DNA from: Podocnemis expansa
Lineage: Eukaryota > Chordata > Testudines > Podocnemididae
NCBI GenBank assembly: GCA_007922195.1
Contig: ML681963.1
Span: 56,301,672 to 56,365,671 of the forward strand
DNA: 64,000 bases
Direction: 5' to 3'
Shown: piece after piece, positions 22,504 to 34,075 of the stretch
How positions within the stretch are numbered: the first letter of the stretch is position 1
How the letters are laid out: each line of letters begins with the position of its first letter
The notes under the pieces: model-generated
Told to the model about the DNA's origin: nothing
Seen by the model: only the letters and a program-made list of their open reading frames with translations
The model's database searches: none
Made by a program: the position numbers and the translations under genes

Positions 22504-23083
22504 CCTATTCTACAAGACGATCCTTCATTCTCTTAAGCCTTGGGAAACAGACCTCTCCTCACTTGCAGACAGCCCCCCCCCCAACCTTAAACAGATACTT
22601 AAAAGCAACTACAGACCTAACACCAGAAACATTAAATCAGGCACATGTCCCTGCAACAAACCACACTGCCAACTCTGCCTACATATCTGCACAAAAGACA
22701 CCATCACAGGACCTAATCAACCCAGCTACTCCATCAAGAGCTCATTCATCTGCTCAGTCGCCAATGTGATTTATGCTACTGTGTGCCAGAAATGCCCTTC
22801 TGCCTTATATATCAGACAAACAGGACAGTCTCTGTGCAAAAGAATAATTGAGCCCAAATCTGACATCAGAAAGCACAACAATCAAAAACCAGTAAATGAG
22901 CACTTTAATTTTCCTGATCACTCCATTGATGATCTACTAATAACTGTGCTCAAACAAATAAATAACACATCAAGGCTTCAAAGAGAAACTGCAGAATTGG
23001 AATTCATTTGCAAATTTGACTCCGTCTCTTCGGGACTAAATAAGGGCTTTGGATTTTTTTTCTTATTACAACAGGTGATTTGA
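22504..23083 (+). pseudogene. Penelope-like linker and GIY-YIG domain
   Basis: The linker region carries Cys-rich words (GTCPCNKPHCQLCLHICTKD) and is followed by the GIY-YIG nuclease: ALYIRQTGQS, KRIIEPKSDIRKH, HFNFPDHSIDDLL, then AELEFICKFD. The second Gly of the YIG motif is changed to Arg (YIR), so nuclease activity is doubtful. This block is one open frame of about 190 codons to the end of the PLE protein, the best preserved PLE segment in the window; RT sequence upstream is broken by nested elements. Confidence 0.88.
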
Positions 23084-23230
23084 TCTCATCTTCCTCTATA
23101 TGCTGTTCCCCAGTGTTTGAATCTTAACAATGGTTTTGATTTGCTGTTACAGTCTGACCTGATCCTATGCCTTACAGTTCCCTGCATTTATTTTCCTCCC
23201 ATTCTGTAGGTTCCCCCATGTTCCAAGTGT

Positions 23231-23259
23231 CTGATGAAGTGGGATTTTCTCCCATGAAA
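23231..23259 (+). ncRNA. Hammerhead-like core in PLE end
   Basis: CTGATGA (23231-23237), GTGGG/CCCAT hairpin, GAAA (23256-23259). Downstream GTCTTTAAAAGTGCC can partly pair with sequence just upstream of the core. Confidence 0.4.
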
Positions 23260-23325
23260 GCTCATGTGATTAATAAATTTGTTAGTCTTTAAAAGTGCCA
23301 CAGAACTCCTTCTTTGTCTTCCCTC

Positions 23326-24523
23326 TCAGTGTGCCATACATTCACATCCACCTTTGCTCTAGCCTTCTTCCCTAAGCCTCTAACTTCCTTGTCCCATTTC
23401 CTCTGTATTGCCTCATCTGCCCTTCAGCCAGCCACTGCCCCCAGCTTCCTTCCATCCTTTTGTTCGCCCTTCATTCACCATCACCTCCTCTGACCCCTCA
23501 CATCCCTGTTCTCTCTAACTCGGTTCTCCCCTCTGCCTCTCTCCAGCCCCCTTGCGGCTCTGGCTCCCAGGCGTTCAGCCCAGAACAGGCTGCATTCCCC
23601 ACAGTGCAAATGAAGGTAGTGGCAGCTGGGGCAGCACCTTGGAGATGAGATAGGGGCCGGATTACAGTCAGCTCAGCTGGAAGTAGCCTGGAGTGAATCC
23701 TCTCCCTTGCAGCTAGGGTGTGTGACCAGGAGGTAAGCTATATGGAACAGCGGGTAGGAGGGTCTCTCCCACATTTCTTCTAAGTGGTGCTTCCCTGGGA
23801 GCAGGGACAGGTAGCTGGGGCTGGACTCACCCCCCATACACTGGGGGCCTGGCCTTCAGCCCCTAAATCTCCTACTTTAATCTGGCCCTATCTGGAAAGA
23901 AGCTATATATTTCTGCACCACACTGTTCCATTGTGTTATTACTAGGGTCAGGAATGAAGGTGGGACAATGGTTGGAAGCACTAGCTGCTTTATGAAAATG
24001 GGGAAGGTTGATGCTGTTGGCAAATCTTCCCTCTTTAAATCTCACTACTGAAAATGAGGAGTCCTGGGAAAAAAAGGCAAAACAAAACAATGCTCCCTGC
24101 TAATCCTTTCGATTAAAAGTCCAGCAAAGCCAATAGATTTTTAATTTGAAATCAATCAGGCTTGAAATCCCTGCAGTTTGATTGTAATTACATAGATCAA
24201 GTAATCAATATTGGAGTCATATTATACGGTCCCTATAAAAGTGAAGTTAGAAAAACATGGGACTGCTTCTTTGTGTCACTGCCTGGGTGCTGGCCTCTCT
24301 TCTGAACAAGCGTTTGCAGGGATATGCAAAGCTGAGCATTGCTGCATACACAGATGCAGCATCTATTTCTATCTCTGGAAAGGGCATGGGACTCCTTAGC
24401 AAGACATTCCATCTCATCCTGCCTACAGGAGCTGAACACTGCTTTTATCCCTTCAGCATTTTACTTTTATCTTCAAGAATGTCAGTTGGCTCTTACCTAC
24501 AAGTTTCCCTCCCTAGATCTCAG
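23326..24523. other. No gene recognised
   Basis: Pyrimidine-rich to about 23600, otherwise unclassified. 24090-24240 is AT-rich with several ATCAAT/TAATT words. Confidence 0.5.
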
Positions 24524-24625
24524 ACAAGGTAAGTGTCATTGTTCCCACTTCACAGATGGGAAACTGAGTCACAGAAAAGGGAATTGATTTATTCACAGTC
24601 TCACAGCAGGGCAGGAATGGGGCCC
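24524..24625 (-). repeat. MIR-like SINE fragment
   Basis: Plus-strand words CACTTCACAGATGGGAAACT, GAGTCACAGAAAAGGGAA and CACAGTCTCACAGCAGGGCA are the reverse complement of the MIR core and 3' part. Confidence 0.7.
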
Positions 24626-24981
24626 ATGTTGGACGATCCAGAAAGATAAAATTGGTGTCTTTCCCTAGGAGATCTGTCTCGTAGGTTACAGCTGAGGCAC
24701 ACTGATGTGTGCTGGTCTGTGTGAAACTGCCACTCCTTCTTCCCATGTTTACCTATCCTATGGATGAATCACAGAGAGTTCTGGTCTCTGTGACTATGAA
24801 CTGCATGGCTGTTGCCAGTATTAAATTAATAAAGAAGTGTACTTTAAAATGTAAAGTCTGTCAGAATTGTTCAGTCGGTGACTATATGGTAGATGGGACC
24901 TTATTTATTTCCGCAACGTGGAGCTCAAAAATAACATTTATAGCATCAGGGGTATTTAAATGAATGAGGAAGACCACACTG

Positions 24982-25577
24982 CCTCAGAGCAGTGGTTTTT
25001 AAACCTTTTTCTTGGGACCCAGTTGAAAAAATCATTTATACCCACAACCCAAGAATTACATCTTTGAGCAACACACTCCAGTCTTTTGACAGTGGCAGCA
25101 GGGATGCCACGACCACGTACCTGAGGGTCTGCAACCCACAACTGGGTCCCGACCCATGGTTTGAAAACAACTGCCTTAGGCTATGTCTACACTGCCAATT
25201 CAGTCTGAATTAAGGAGGCTTAATTCAAGCTAAATAGGTCCCAGTCTACATTAGTTTTTCCTTAGTTTGAATTAAGAAATGCCTTAGTTCGAACTAAGGA
25301 ACGCTTAGTTCAAACTAGTAAGTACTGGCACTTAGTTTGAACTAAGCAGTTACTTGGAGCATTAGTTCGAACTAAGTGCAATGCAGACTTGAACTAACCC
25401 TTAATTTGAACTTAAGAAGTTTGAACTAAGGGCAGTTAGTTTGGACTAACAACGTGGACTAGTTCAAACTAATGTTAGTTTGAACTAAACTGAGGCTAGT
25501 TCAAACTAACCTTGAAGTTAGTAGTTCAAACTAACAAGTTCGAACTAAGTTTCTGTAGTGTAGACACAGCCTTAGAG
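24982..25577. mobile_element. hAT element (Charlie-like), TSD split by MITE
   Basis: The hAT element spans 24990-25173, with ends CAGTGGTTTTTAAACC and GGTTTGAAAACAACTG as inverted repeats. The left duplication is CCTCAGAG (24982-24989). The right one is CC (24174-equivalent bases 25174-25175) joined to TTAGAG (25572-25577), because a MITE with TTA duplication sits inside it; restored, it reads CCTTAGAG, 7 of 8 matching. Non-coding. Confidence 0.78.
25176..25574. mobile_element. Foldback MITE (AGTTCGAACTAA family), TSD TTA
   Basis: The element (25179-25571) starts GGCTATGTCTACACTGCCAA and ends GTAGTGTAGACACAGCC, with TTA on both sides. The interior repeats TTAGTTTGAACTAA and AGTTCGAACTAAG. 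The first 50 bases closely follow the end of the Harbinger copy at 41114 read in reverse, so it is very likely a deletion derivative mobilised by that transposase type. Confidence 0.9.
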
Positions 25578-28500
25578 TCCAAGAGTTTCTTCTTGCAGTC
25601 AGAGCCATCCCTGCCTTTCCTAGAGCACCATCTCCTTTGAACTTTGTTATTCCAGCTCCCCAGCCTTTCTCAGACCTCAGCTAGGGAGTGTATGACAGTG
25701 TCTCCACATAAATATGTTAACTTACTGAGTGTTGTTTGCTGTGCTGTGCACATGACCGCCATGATCTTTGTTAGCAGTGAAGCAGAACAGTAACACTAGT
25801 TTAACGGAACGCAATCCAGTGTATTGCTGTGTGAAGTAATAGTAACAAACAGAGGCAGTGTTTTGAGTAGATTTTTCCTGAGAACTGGGCCATGAAGATA
25901 TTCAATATATATTGAATAGACTGGTGCTGCATACCACACTACTACAGGACAGATTTCCCAACAGCTCCTTTTGTTCTCAAGCACTAGGCTTTTCTGGGTT
26001 TGTCTTGACTAAGAACAGTGGTCACATTCAGACTGGGTGTAGCTAACTTTGATTTAGCTGGTTCAATGCTAAACACAGCCAATAAATCTGAATTACAGTG
26101 TAGTCCTGCTTCTGCACTAAGGAAAAGGTATAATTAAGTTAGGCTATCACATCTCATTATAGTCTAAACTCAAGTGAACCTAGTTCCCCAGTCAAGACAA
26201 AATGTAAACCCTTTGAGATGTGCATTTTCAATAGTCTGACCATATAGTCAAGACTGGTTTGCTCTTGGATGGATGCAATGGCATCACAGTTCATATTGCA
26301 CAGAGCTGATTACAGTGCATATGACACAAGGCTGGTACTAATTTTGCTGAATTTCAAATTTTGAAATAATACTCCCCCGTCATATGAAATGTTCCCTCAC
26401 TGCTCTTTCTGGACCAGCTTTAGTAATGAGAAGGGTTATTGAATTATTCCATATAGTGGTTTTATATATTTATATTTATTTATATATTTATGTATAATAT
26501 TATAAATTTATATATATTTATATTTCATTATATAAACCTATTAGTCCCCTTCTCCAAAAACAACCTAACACGTGTGAGCAGCATCCAGGAATGTCTGTGT
26601 ATAAATATGTAGTTCAACCCTTAGGTTATTTGTCAGTTTTCATTTAGTTCTAGGTCAGGCAAACCTACCTAGACAGAATGGGAGATCCTATGAAATAGAG
26701 TAAAGCAATGAAAGGGCTACAGCTTGATTTTGGAAGCCATCTTTTTTTGGCTACAGTAATCTGAAGGATTTGTGTGGTTTATACTGGGCTTTTCTTAGCC
26801 AAAATGTTACCTTCAGGAAAATCATCTGTGTGTGTGTTTGTATTATTTAATTTTTTTTTAACTTGGATATATTTTGATTTAAAATCAAGGCTGGAGGGAA
26901 AACTGAAGGTACAGCCTATCTAGCTCTTATGTATGTATTAAAGAGGGACCTCTCCCCCAGCACTTTCAAGTGACTGCAGTGTGCTTTATATTAACAGCTA
27001 TGTTTATAAATGTTCCTCATTACACCGAATCTGGCTTATAAAATAGCCACGCTCGCAAACATAACTGGTGCAGGATTCCTGAGCATCTGCCACTCATTTC
27101 TCACCAACAAATCCTGCCCTTGCCAAATGTGTACATAGTCAGGACTTTCATTTACCAACAAGTGCAGCCACCCCATCTTGCCAAGGGTGAGATGAGTTAT
27201 TGAGTTGGGTTGGGGGATGGTGCTGATTGAGCTGGACAGAGGAAAGCTGAGACACAGTTTAGGAGCAGGAGATAAGATTCCTTATATGTATCTATGGAGG
27301 GGATGGAAAAGTCATATGTACCTCCTGAATGGAGGAAGTGTCCCCACCATGGAACGTGCTTAGCCTTTGTTATCATTTACTATTTGTTCTATAAGTGGGC
27401 TAGGTGCTTTAAAATACTTAACCCTGTGAAAGGGGGCAGAATTAAGATCAGAGAGTCTGACTTAACCTACTTGCAGTGCCCTGTTTTCCCCCCCGGCCAA
27501 GCCAATGTCTTCACATCACTGCCTGGAATTCACCCATCATGCACATCCACCCATTGCTCACATGTACCAGCACACATCCTTCCATACATGTGCTTACGCG
27601 TTTGCATACTTACCCATGCATGTGTATTTAAAGTTTGCAGGGATGCTCACACGTACTTGTATGTATTGTGCAATTTATATTTTCCTGGCAAAAAAAGTGG
27701 AGCTGAAATGATTGGGAAAGAGTCCAGCTTGTGAGTAAATTTCTTCAAGGGCTGGACAAGGCTTAGGCTGATTGCTGGTGCGTGAGCAGAGGGGCAAGGA
27801 AGAGAATATTCGGGCTCATGGTGGCTTAGGATCTACCATTCCTTCTCACAAGTGTCATTCCAACATTGACGGCAGTTCCTCTGGCTGGAGCTGATTGGAA
27901 GATTTACCACTTTGACTGACCCAGCAGGAGCTGGGCAGAAGAACTTGACTCGTCTGGAAGCTCCTCTGGTATCTCTAAGGGCTGAATATTATGGGAGGAA
28001 AAGACCCCACTGCGAGGAAACGAGTGAGAAAATGCATATGAGAAATTGTTGCCCAGTTCTGGGAAAGCTAGGAATGTGACCCCAAGAAAGGGGAGAGAGG
28101 AAGCAAATGCCTAACTATTGATCTCCCACTAAAAAAGTGACTCTAATTAGATGTGTGTCACATTGCTTCATAAGGAAAGAGCCAGCACATTTCTCCTGCT
28201 AGAAACCAGCATTTTCCAAAAGTTAACAATTTGTAGTTTCCTCCAAACTAAGTACACTTCTTGAGCAAGACAATATAATTAAATGAGGCACATTAATATC
28301 ATGAGATAAGCATCACTGCCCACATTTATGACAATACAGAAAGAGGGGGGAACTCTTAGATTCTATAAATCAAAGCATTTTGATGCATAAAATTTGGAAA
28401 TACAACTCTATGAATTGTAATAGAGCATGACGAAGTCTCATCAACACAAGTAAATATTAAACCCCAAATGACAAATAGGCACCGCATAACCAGCCTAGAT

Positions 28501-28844
28501 GTTTTCTCAGTGCGTCAAACTTAAAGTAGCTCTTTGAGCCTTATTCTCTTAATAGATGTAATTTGCTTAAGTGCTCCTTGCAGCTGAGAAACTATGATTT
28601 CTCCTTTAATATTCTGATAATATGAACTGAGGGTTTTTTCATGTGATGATGCTAATTATTGTGTGATCTGCTGTCGAGGGCAGCACTTTCTCTGTGGGAC
28701 AAAGAGCCTGCCAAGAAATTAATGTATATAACAGAAAGTGAAATGGATGATGGTGATTTGACTGGACAAAGGCTGCGGCCAGAATGGCCATTCCACCAAT
28801 GGCCTCACAAAACATTACATTTTTTAAAATGTTAGGAATCAAAA
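25578..28844. other. No gene; includes AT-rich run
   Basis: Unclassified. A TATATTTATA-rich run lies at about 26458-26535. The open frame of 146 codons at 27294-27734 shows no known domain, and 28130-28640 is AT-rich unique-looking DNA. Confidence 0.45.
26458..26535. repeat. AT-rich low-complexity run
   Basis: Repeated TTTATAT/ATATTTAT units. Confidence 0.9.
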
Positions 28845-29036
28845 GTCTAGAGCAGTAGTTCTTAAACTTTCTGCAGGTTACAACATGCTTGGCAGTGTGT
28901 TATGACCCTACAGCATACACAAATGCCTCTCCTAGGCTAAATCCAGACATCTCCCCAGCTCTCCATAACATGCTTACTGCTGTGTGGCTACATGGTAATA
29001 TGTCCCATCACAGTGCTTGAGAGCCACTATCTAGAG
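28845..29036. mobile_element. Short hAT element with TCTAGAG duplication
   Basis: The element (28853-29028) begins CAGTAGTTCTTAAACTTT and ends GTGCTTGAGAGCCACT. Flanks are GTCTAGAG and ATCTAGAG (7 of 8). 176 bases, non-coding, old. Confidence 0.72.
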
Positions 29037-29426
29037 GGTCTAAATACTTTAAAGGGGCCATTCATTCTGACTTCCTTTAATCTTTGGATGGGAAATTTGA
29101 GTCACCTCTAACTGGTTTTCAGAGGTGCAAGGAGTGCCCACCACTCAATGGAGTAAGTGGGGTACAACAAAACACACAGACAAGGTGTGTCTTTGTCTCC
29201 CTTTTGTCTAGTCTACATAAAAAGCTTTGAGTCCACTGTAGTGTCTTACAATTTGACAGGCAAACTGTGTTATTGTCTTTATTTTATTAGTGATAATAAC
29301 ACATTAGTGATTCTTTGCCTGTTTCCAACAATTCTAACTCGAGGATCTACATGTTCTTTATAACTACTAGCTAATTTAACTTCACGATACTTCGGACATG
29401 AGGGTCAGTAAATATTAAACCCATTT

Positions 29427-29545
29427 CACTGACTGGTAAAGTGGGAGCTCAGAGGGGTTAAATCACTTGCTCTAGTTTACATAGTGAGTCAGTGGCAGAA
29501 TTGGCAGCGGAACCAAGGGATCCTGTCACCCAGTCCCATGTTTGC
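29427..29545 (-). repeat. MIR-like SINE fragment
   Basis: Plus-strand order GCTCAGAGGGGTTAAATCAC, GAGTCAGTGGCAGAATTGG and CCCAGTCCCATG is that of a reverse-oriented MIR. Confidence 0.7.
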
Positions 29546-30059
29546 CTAACCACCTTGCCTTCCTTTAATCAGTGGCACTACAGTTTTCTGAGTTGTCTCT
29601 GTAGTCTGTCCTACAGGATGAAGGTATCACAAGATGAAGTTTCCTTATTTCATTCAGTGGGTGTAATGTACTATAGTTCTGGGTAAATGTTGAAGAGATT
29701 GTTTTGTTGGGGTGGGAAGGTAAAGAGATTGGGGATTATTCTGTCACAGAAGTAGTAATTTTTTCCAACATCCTCACCTTCCAGACTGACAAGACCATCT
29801 TAAAATCCTTGGACTGTTAAAGATGTCAGAAAAGTTTCAAAACTCAATGTCACAGTAATGGGAATCAGAAAGGTTAATACAAAAATAGGCTTTTCTTGTC
29901 TCATGCTGTGCAGTGCTGTTAAACAGAACCAGTCAGTTCATTTTGCAAGGACTGCCAGCATTGTGGGATTTAATTAAAGTGTTGTAGAAAAGTCTGATGT
30001 AGAAGCATTTTATTTATCAGGAAATTTCTTGTTATTGTTCATTTTTTATTTGTGTTACT
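29546..30059. other. No gene recognised
   Basis: Unclassified DNA. Confidence 0.5.
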
Positions 30060-30175
30060 GGAGCCTCTAGAAGTCATAGTTAAGGATCAGGACTCCATTG
30101 TGCTAGGGCCTGTACAAACACAGACCAAATGATGATCCTGCCCAAGGAACTTACAATTTGAATACAAGACAGGAG
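30060..30175 (-). repeat. MIR-like SINE 3' tail
   Basis: GGACTCCATTGTGCTAGGGC, TGTACAAACACAGACC and GGAACTTACAATTTG are, in reverse, the tail of the same SINE type as 15220-15330. Confidence 0.7.
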
Positions 30176-31394
30176 ACGATAGAGAGATGCAGTCATGTTA
30201 GTCAGCGTGGTAGACAGTGCTTTCGCCCTTCTCAGTTTTCTTTTGTAGACACTGTTGTGACAGGTTGCTCCCTGGATCTGGTACTCTGTGCCGCTGTGAC
30301 CTCCCCCCCATCCTGACTCCTGATCCCCAACTTACACCACTTTGCCGGTGACTACTCATTCCTGAGTCAGTCCACACCAGCCTCCTGTGTGTAACTTGTC
30401 TTAAGCAGTGGGTGTGTGCCCACTCTGTGCCTATGTGGTAGTACAAAAGTGAGCGCCCCCAACCCCAGATACCACAGTGGGAACTTCTGTCTTACAGGGA
30501 TAGGGAGTCACCCCCAATCACCATCCACACACGTTCATCCGTTTAGCAGTGAAATGGATTGGCCAAACCTTCCTTATTGACACTCCCTAAAGTCCACACA
30601 ACTTTAGGTAAAACAAATACTAGTTTATTGATTAGAGTCTGATTTTAAGTGAGTATATAGCAAATCAATGCACAATCATTGTGAGTGACCACCAGTAAAT
30701 AAAAAGTATAAAATGCATGCTATTCTATTCATACTACTACAGTTATGCTCATCTCACCACTCAGGTCCAACTATGCTGGTTTGCAGCCATTTTGTGCCTA
30801 TTTCTAAAGAGGGCCCAATTCTTGTAGATGTTTCAAGATGGAGTGTCTCTGGAAAAACATCAGCAGCTTCCCTCTCTCAAAGTGTCTGCATTCCTTTTGT
30901 CATACTCTCCCCGCCCCCTCGGTGCTGCTGTGTGATTCTCTTTATTTCCACCTAAGCTGGGCAGCTAAATTTGCATTTCCTTTGTCATGTAATTCTCCAG
31001 CCACAGAGAGGAAGTCCTGAAGATCTGAAATATGTAACGTTCTCCATCTCTGTACACATACATGATGCTGCAGGACACATGGTACCCTAAGAATACTATA
31101 GAGCATTCAAAAAGGAATCTTGCATCATGTAATTGGCATCAAACCATACAATTACATTGCAAAAGTGAACTGGAAAATTACACAGCTCATAACTTGGGGT
31201 GCTTGGATGTGCATCCCATGACAACTATGACAAAGAAGAGTTTGAGGAGGAATTTAACAGAGGCTAATGTGCTAAAATACCAGCCGTTGTACTTTTGCCT
31301 GTGTATAGTTCAGCTCATTTGCCCCAGGCATTGCTAACAAATGCTGCATGATAGGGAATACCAGGTCACAAGAGCCCCATAGGCCCTCTGGTAG
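30176..31394. other. No gene recognised
   Basis: Unclassified DNA with chance open frames. Confidence 0.5.
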
Positions 31395-32040
31395 CAGCAG
31401 TATTTATCATTTGTAATACAGTTCTCTCCTTGAGGCCTTAATCAAGGCTGGAGCTCCAGTGTGGTAGGAGCTGTACAAGCATACAATGAAACAGGGATAA
31501 AACCACACAAGGAGTTAGGTATAGCAATACTCATGCACCTGGCTGCCCAGGAGAATCCACAGCCTGAAGCCCAGCTCCCAATACAACACATGGGGAGAGG
31601 TAAGTCCCAAAGAAAGAATTCACAGGAGATAGTGCACTGAGTAGGGAGAGACCTTAATAGCACAGTAGAAGATGCTGAGGGAAGGGGTAAGACTTAGGTA
31701 CTTAATGTACATAGGCACCTAAATCCAGGCTAGAGGGTGACGCCTAGCCCTGCATGAGATTCACAGTTGGGACCCTCCCCTGGATGAGGTGCCTAACCCC
31801 CACCCTGTGAGTTCTCTGATAACTTTAGCTCTGTCGACCAGATGGACAAAGGAAGGATTCACGTCTCCATGTGATAGACGGGCAGTCTGGACACATAGGT
31901 GTTTGTCCCAAGTCACACACAAAGCCTGGGGCAGCACTGGCAACCAAGCCAGATCCAAGTTTTACGCCTGTGCTTTAAATGCGAGACCCAGCTTTCTCTC
32001 TCAAGATCCCAGTTCTATGTCCTACCACCTGCTCACCAGA
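31395..32040 (-). repeat. MIR-like SINE pieces
   Basis: 31395-31510 shows the reverse SINE tail (CTCCAGTGTGGTAGGAGCTG, TACAAGCATACAATG). About 31895-31990 shows the reverse core (TGTCCCAAGTCACACACAAA, GGGGCAGCACTGGCAACC). Whether these are two insertions or one separated copy is unclear. Confidence 0.5.
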
Positions 32041-33099
32041 GCAGAGAACCAAACTGTGATTGAAGCCCAGCCTTTAAGGAATTCTGCAGATCAGCCATTT
32101 TTGAGGGTTCAAAGCAGCTGAGAAGTCCGAGAAATTCAGGGCACATGAGTATTGTTATCCCCACTGCCTGTCTGTGGTGCTGCTCTGAAGTTATCAAACA
32201 ACCACTGTAGCACTGAAAACCAACTTTCAGATGCACTTTCAGAAGAGCAAATGGTAGCAAGGTATTATATGAATTGGTAATTTATAGGTCTCCTCATAGG
32301 AAAATGTATCTTGTCAGCTGTTCTTTGGATTATGATGGATTCCCCATTAATCTTAACCATATCAAACTGCGTGCAGATCTATTGTCAGATGGAAAAGTGA
32401 CAAGCGTTCCAGGGAGCCTCAGGTACCACATGCTGGAATGTGCCCACACAGCATCAGTCACTTGGCATTAACACATACAGCATTAATTCCCCATTGAAGC
32501 ATTATTTAAGAAACACACAGGAACTGACAGTGGGTGCAGAGAGAGAAAGAAGGATCCAGAGGAATTTTTTGTATTTCATCACATGTGGGAAAAAGTCTGG
32601 TCAGAGTGGTGCTTGCTGTTTTGTTGGTTAGGGCAGAAAATGTTTTCAGACCTGGCTGAGCAGAAACCCCAAACCAAACCCCAAATCCACAGACAGCCAA
32701 TCAGCAGGGCAAACTTGGCCAATTAGAATAGAGACAAAAAAAGACCTGCAGCACAGCAGTCCTGGAAGCTGGTTTCTGTGGTGATTGCTCTGTTCTCTAG
32801 CTCCTAGATCCAGCCCTGGGTGTGGCTTCAAGGCTAGGATAGCTCTTCACATGACACATTCATGATACATAGCTACTAGCTGCAGAGCAAGCAGTACCAC
32901 AGCTGATTGCTTTGCAGGGCCCAGATGGGGACAGCTAAGGATGTCAGATGCAAGGTCACCAGTGAGGCTAATAAGGACACTGTGCAGGGTCAGAAGGCTG
33001 CATGAGCAATGACTTGGGGGACAAAGGAATTGCCACTGTAGGTCAGACCTACATAGCTCAAAATCCTGACTCCAAAAGCAGCAGCCGGTGCTAGCTGCT
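32041..33099. other. No gene recognised
   Basis: Unclassified DNA. Confidence 0.5.
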
Positions 33100-33560
33100 T
33101 TACAGGAAGGTGCAAGAAACACTCTCCTGGGCAATTAACAGAATGATTGTTTGTCCCTGTGAGAAGTTCCTTCCTAACTATGTCACTGAGACGGTAGATT
33201 TTGCCCTGTCTAGGACAGCTGTGGATGACTTTGTTATCCATATCAATGTCCAATACTGTTTAAAATTCTTTTTTAGTCTCAGGATATATTGTTCCAGTGA
33301 GTTCCACAGGCTACTTACATGTTTTGTTAAAAAAGGAAGACTGTATCAGTTTGAATGCATTGCCTTTCTGTTTCTTTAGATACCACCGTGTTCTCATCTT
33401 ATGAAAACTGATAAATAGGAATGTGTGCTTTGCTTTATCTGCGTCATTCATTAGTTCATATGCCCTTCTTATGTTCCCTCATCCTCTCCTCTCTAAAATA
33501 CATAGTCCCAGTCTTTTCATTCTCTCCTTTTGAGAAATCTTTCCATAGCTTTAATTAGCT
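33100..33560 (-). repeat. Old CR1/L3 LINE fragment
   Basis: Words such as AGTTCCACAGGCTACTTACA, ACCGTGTTCTCATCTTATG and CAGTCTTTTCATTCTCTCC follow the order seen in the reverse complement of CR1/L3 ORF2 C-terminus and adjoining sequence. Strongly diverged, no open frame. Confidence 0.6.
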
Positions 33561-33645
33561 CCTTTGCCTTCTGCCAAATTCTACCTGAAGCAGGTGGGGC
33601 AGAACTTATCACCCTATTGCAGGAACAGGCCACCCATCGCTTTTC

Positions 33646-34075
33646 ACAGATTCATCCATGTTAAGGACAGAAGGGACCATTACATCACCTCCTCTATTCT
33701 CCTTGTTACATATAGAGGTGGCTTTTGGGGTAGGCGAAGCAGGCACATGGCCTAGGGCCTCAAGGAGAAAGGGGCCCCATCGCCTGCTTTGCCTACCCCA
33801 AAAGCTGCATCCGCCTCAACCGACAGCAGGAGGAGCTGGCCCCTGGAGCTGGGGCCAGTGGCGGGGGGGACGACTAGGGCTGGAGCCAGTGGTGGAGGAG
33901 CTGGATCCATGATGGGGGAGCTGAGACCATGGAAGGGGGGTCCGTGGGGCCTACAGGGGGCCCCCACAATGGGCCTTCACCCAGGGCCCCCAATAGTCAA
34001 AGGCTATCTCTGATTACAGAACCAAAGGAATTGACTCTATTTACCCCTGAACTGAGCCCATAACTTGCATTAAGA
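33646..34075 (-). repeat. CR1 3' end split by a hAT element
   Basis: 33646-33712 holds the reverse CR1 3' end (AAGGACAGAAGGGACCAT). The 3' UTR resumes at about 34021 (TACCCCTGAACTGAGCCCAT). The 300 bases between are a hAT element. Confidence 0.65.
33705..34020. mobile_element. hAT-like element inside CR1
   Basis: The element (33713-34012) starts TAGAGGTGGCTTTTGGGG and its end reads back CAGAGATAGCCTTTGACTA. Flanks GTTACATA and ATTACAGA match at 6 of 8. The left interior contains a strong hairpin (GGCGAAGCAGGC with GCCTGCTTTGCC). Confidence 0.72.

Larger units (their letters stand above)
19433..23325. mobile_element. Large PLE integrant with nested insertions
   Basis: The left edge is a minus-strand PLE end (19445-19575); the right edge is a plus-strand PLE end (to 23316). 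TCTTCCCTC flanks both sides (19433-19441 and 23317-23325), extending to 11 of 12 matches. Between lie about 300 bases of GC-rich unclassified DNA, RT coding sequence (19890-20158), a MITE (20173-21284), more PLE (21288-21516), a second insertion (21517-22494), and the GIY-YIG part with 3' region (22504-23316). The PLE reads continuously once the nested pieces are removed. Confidence 0.75.

Noticed and set aside
27294..27734. 146-codon frame as a possible host gene
   Set aside because: No domain, no splice context, composition like chance.
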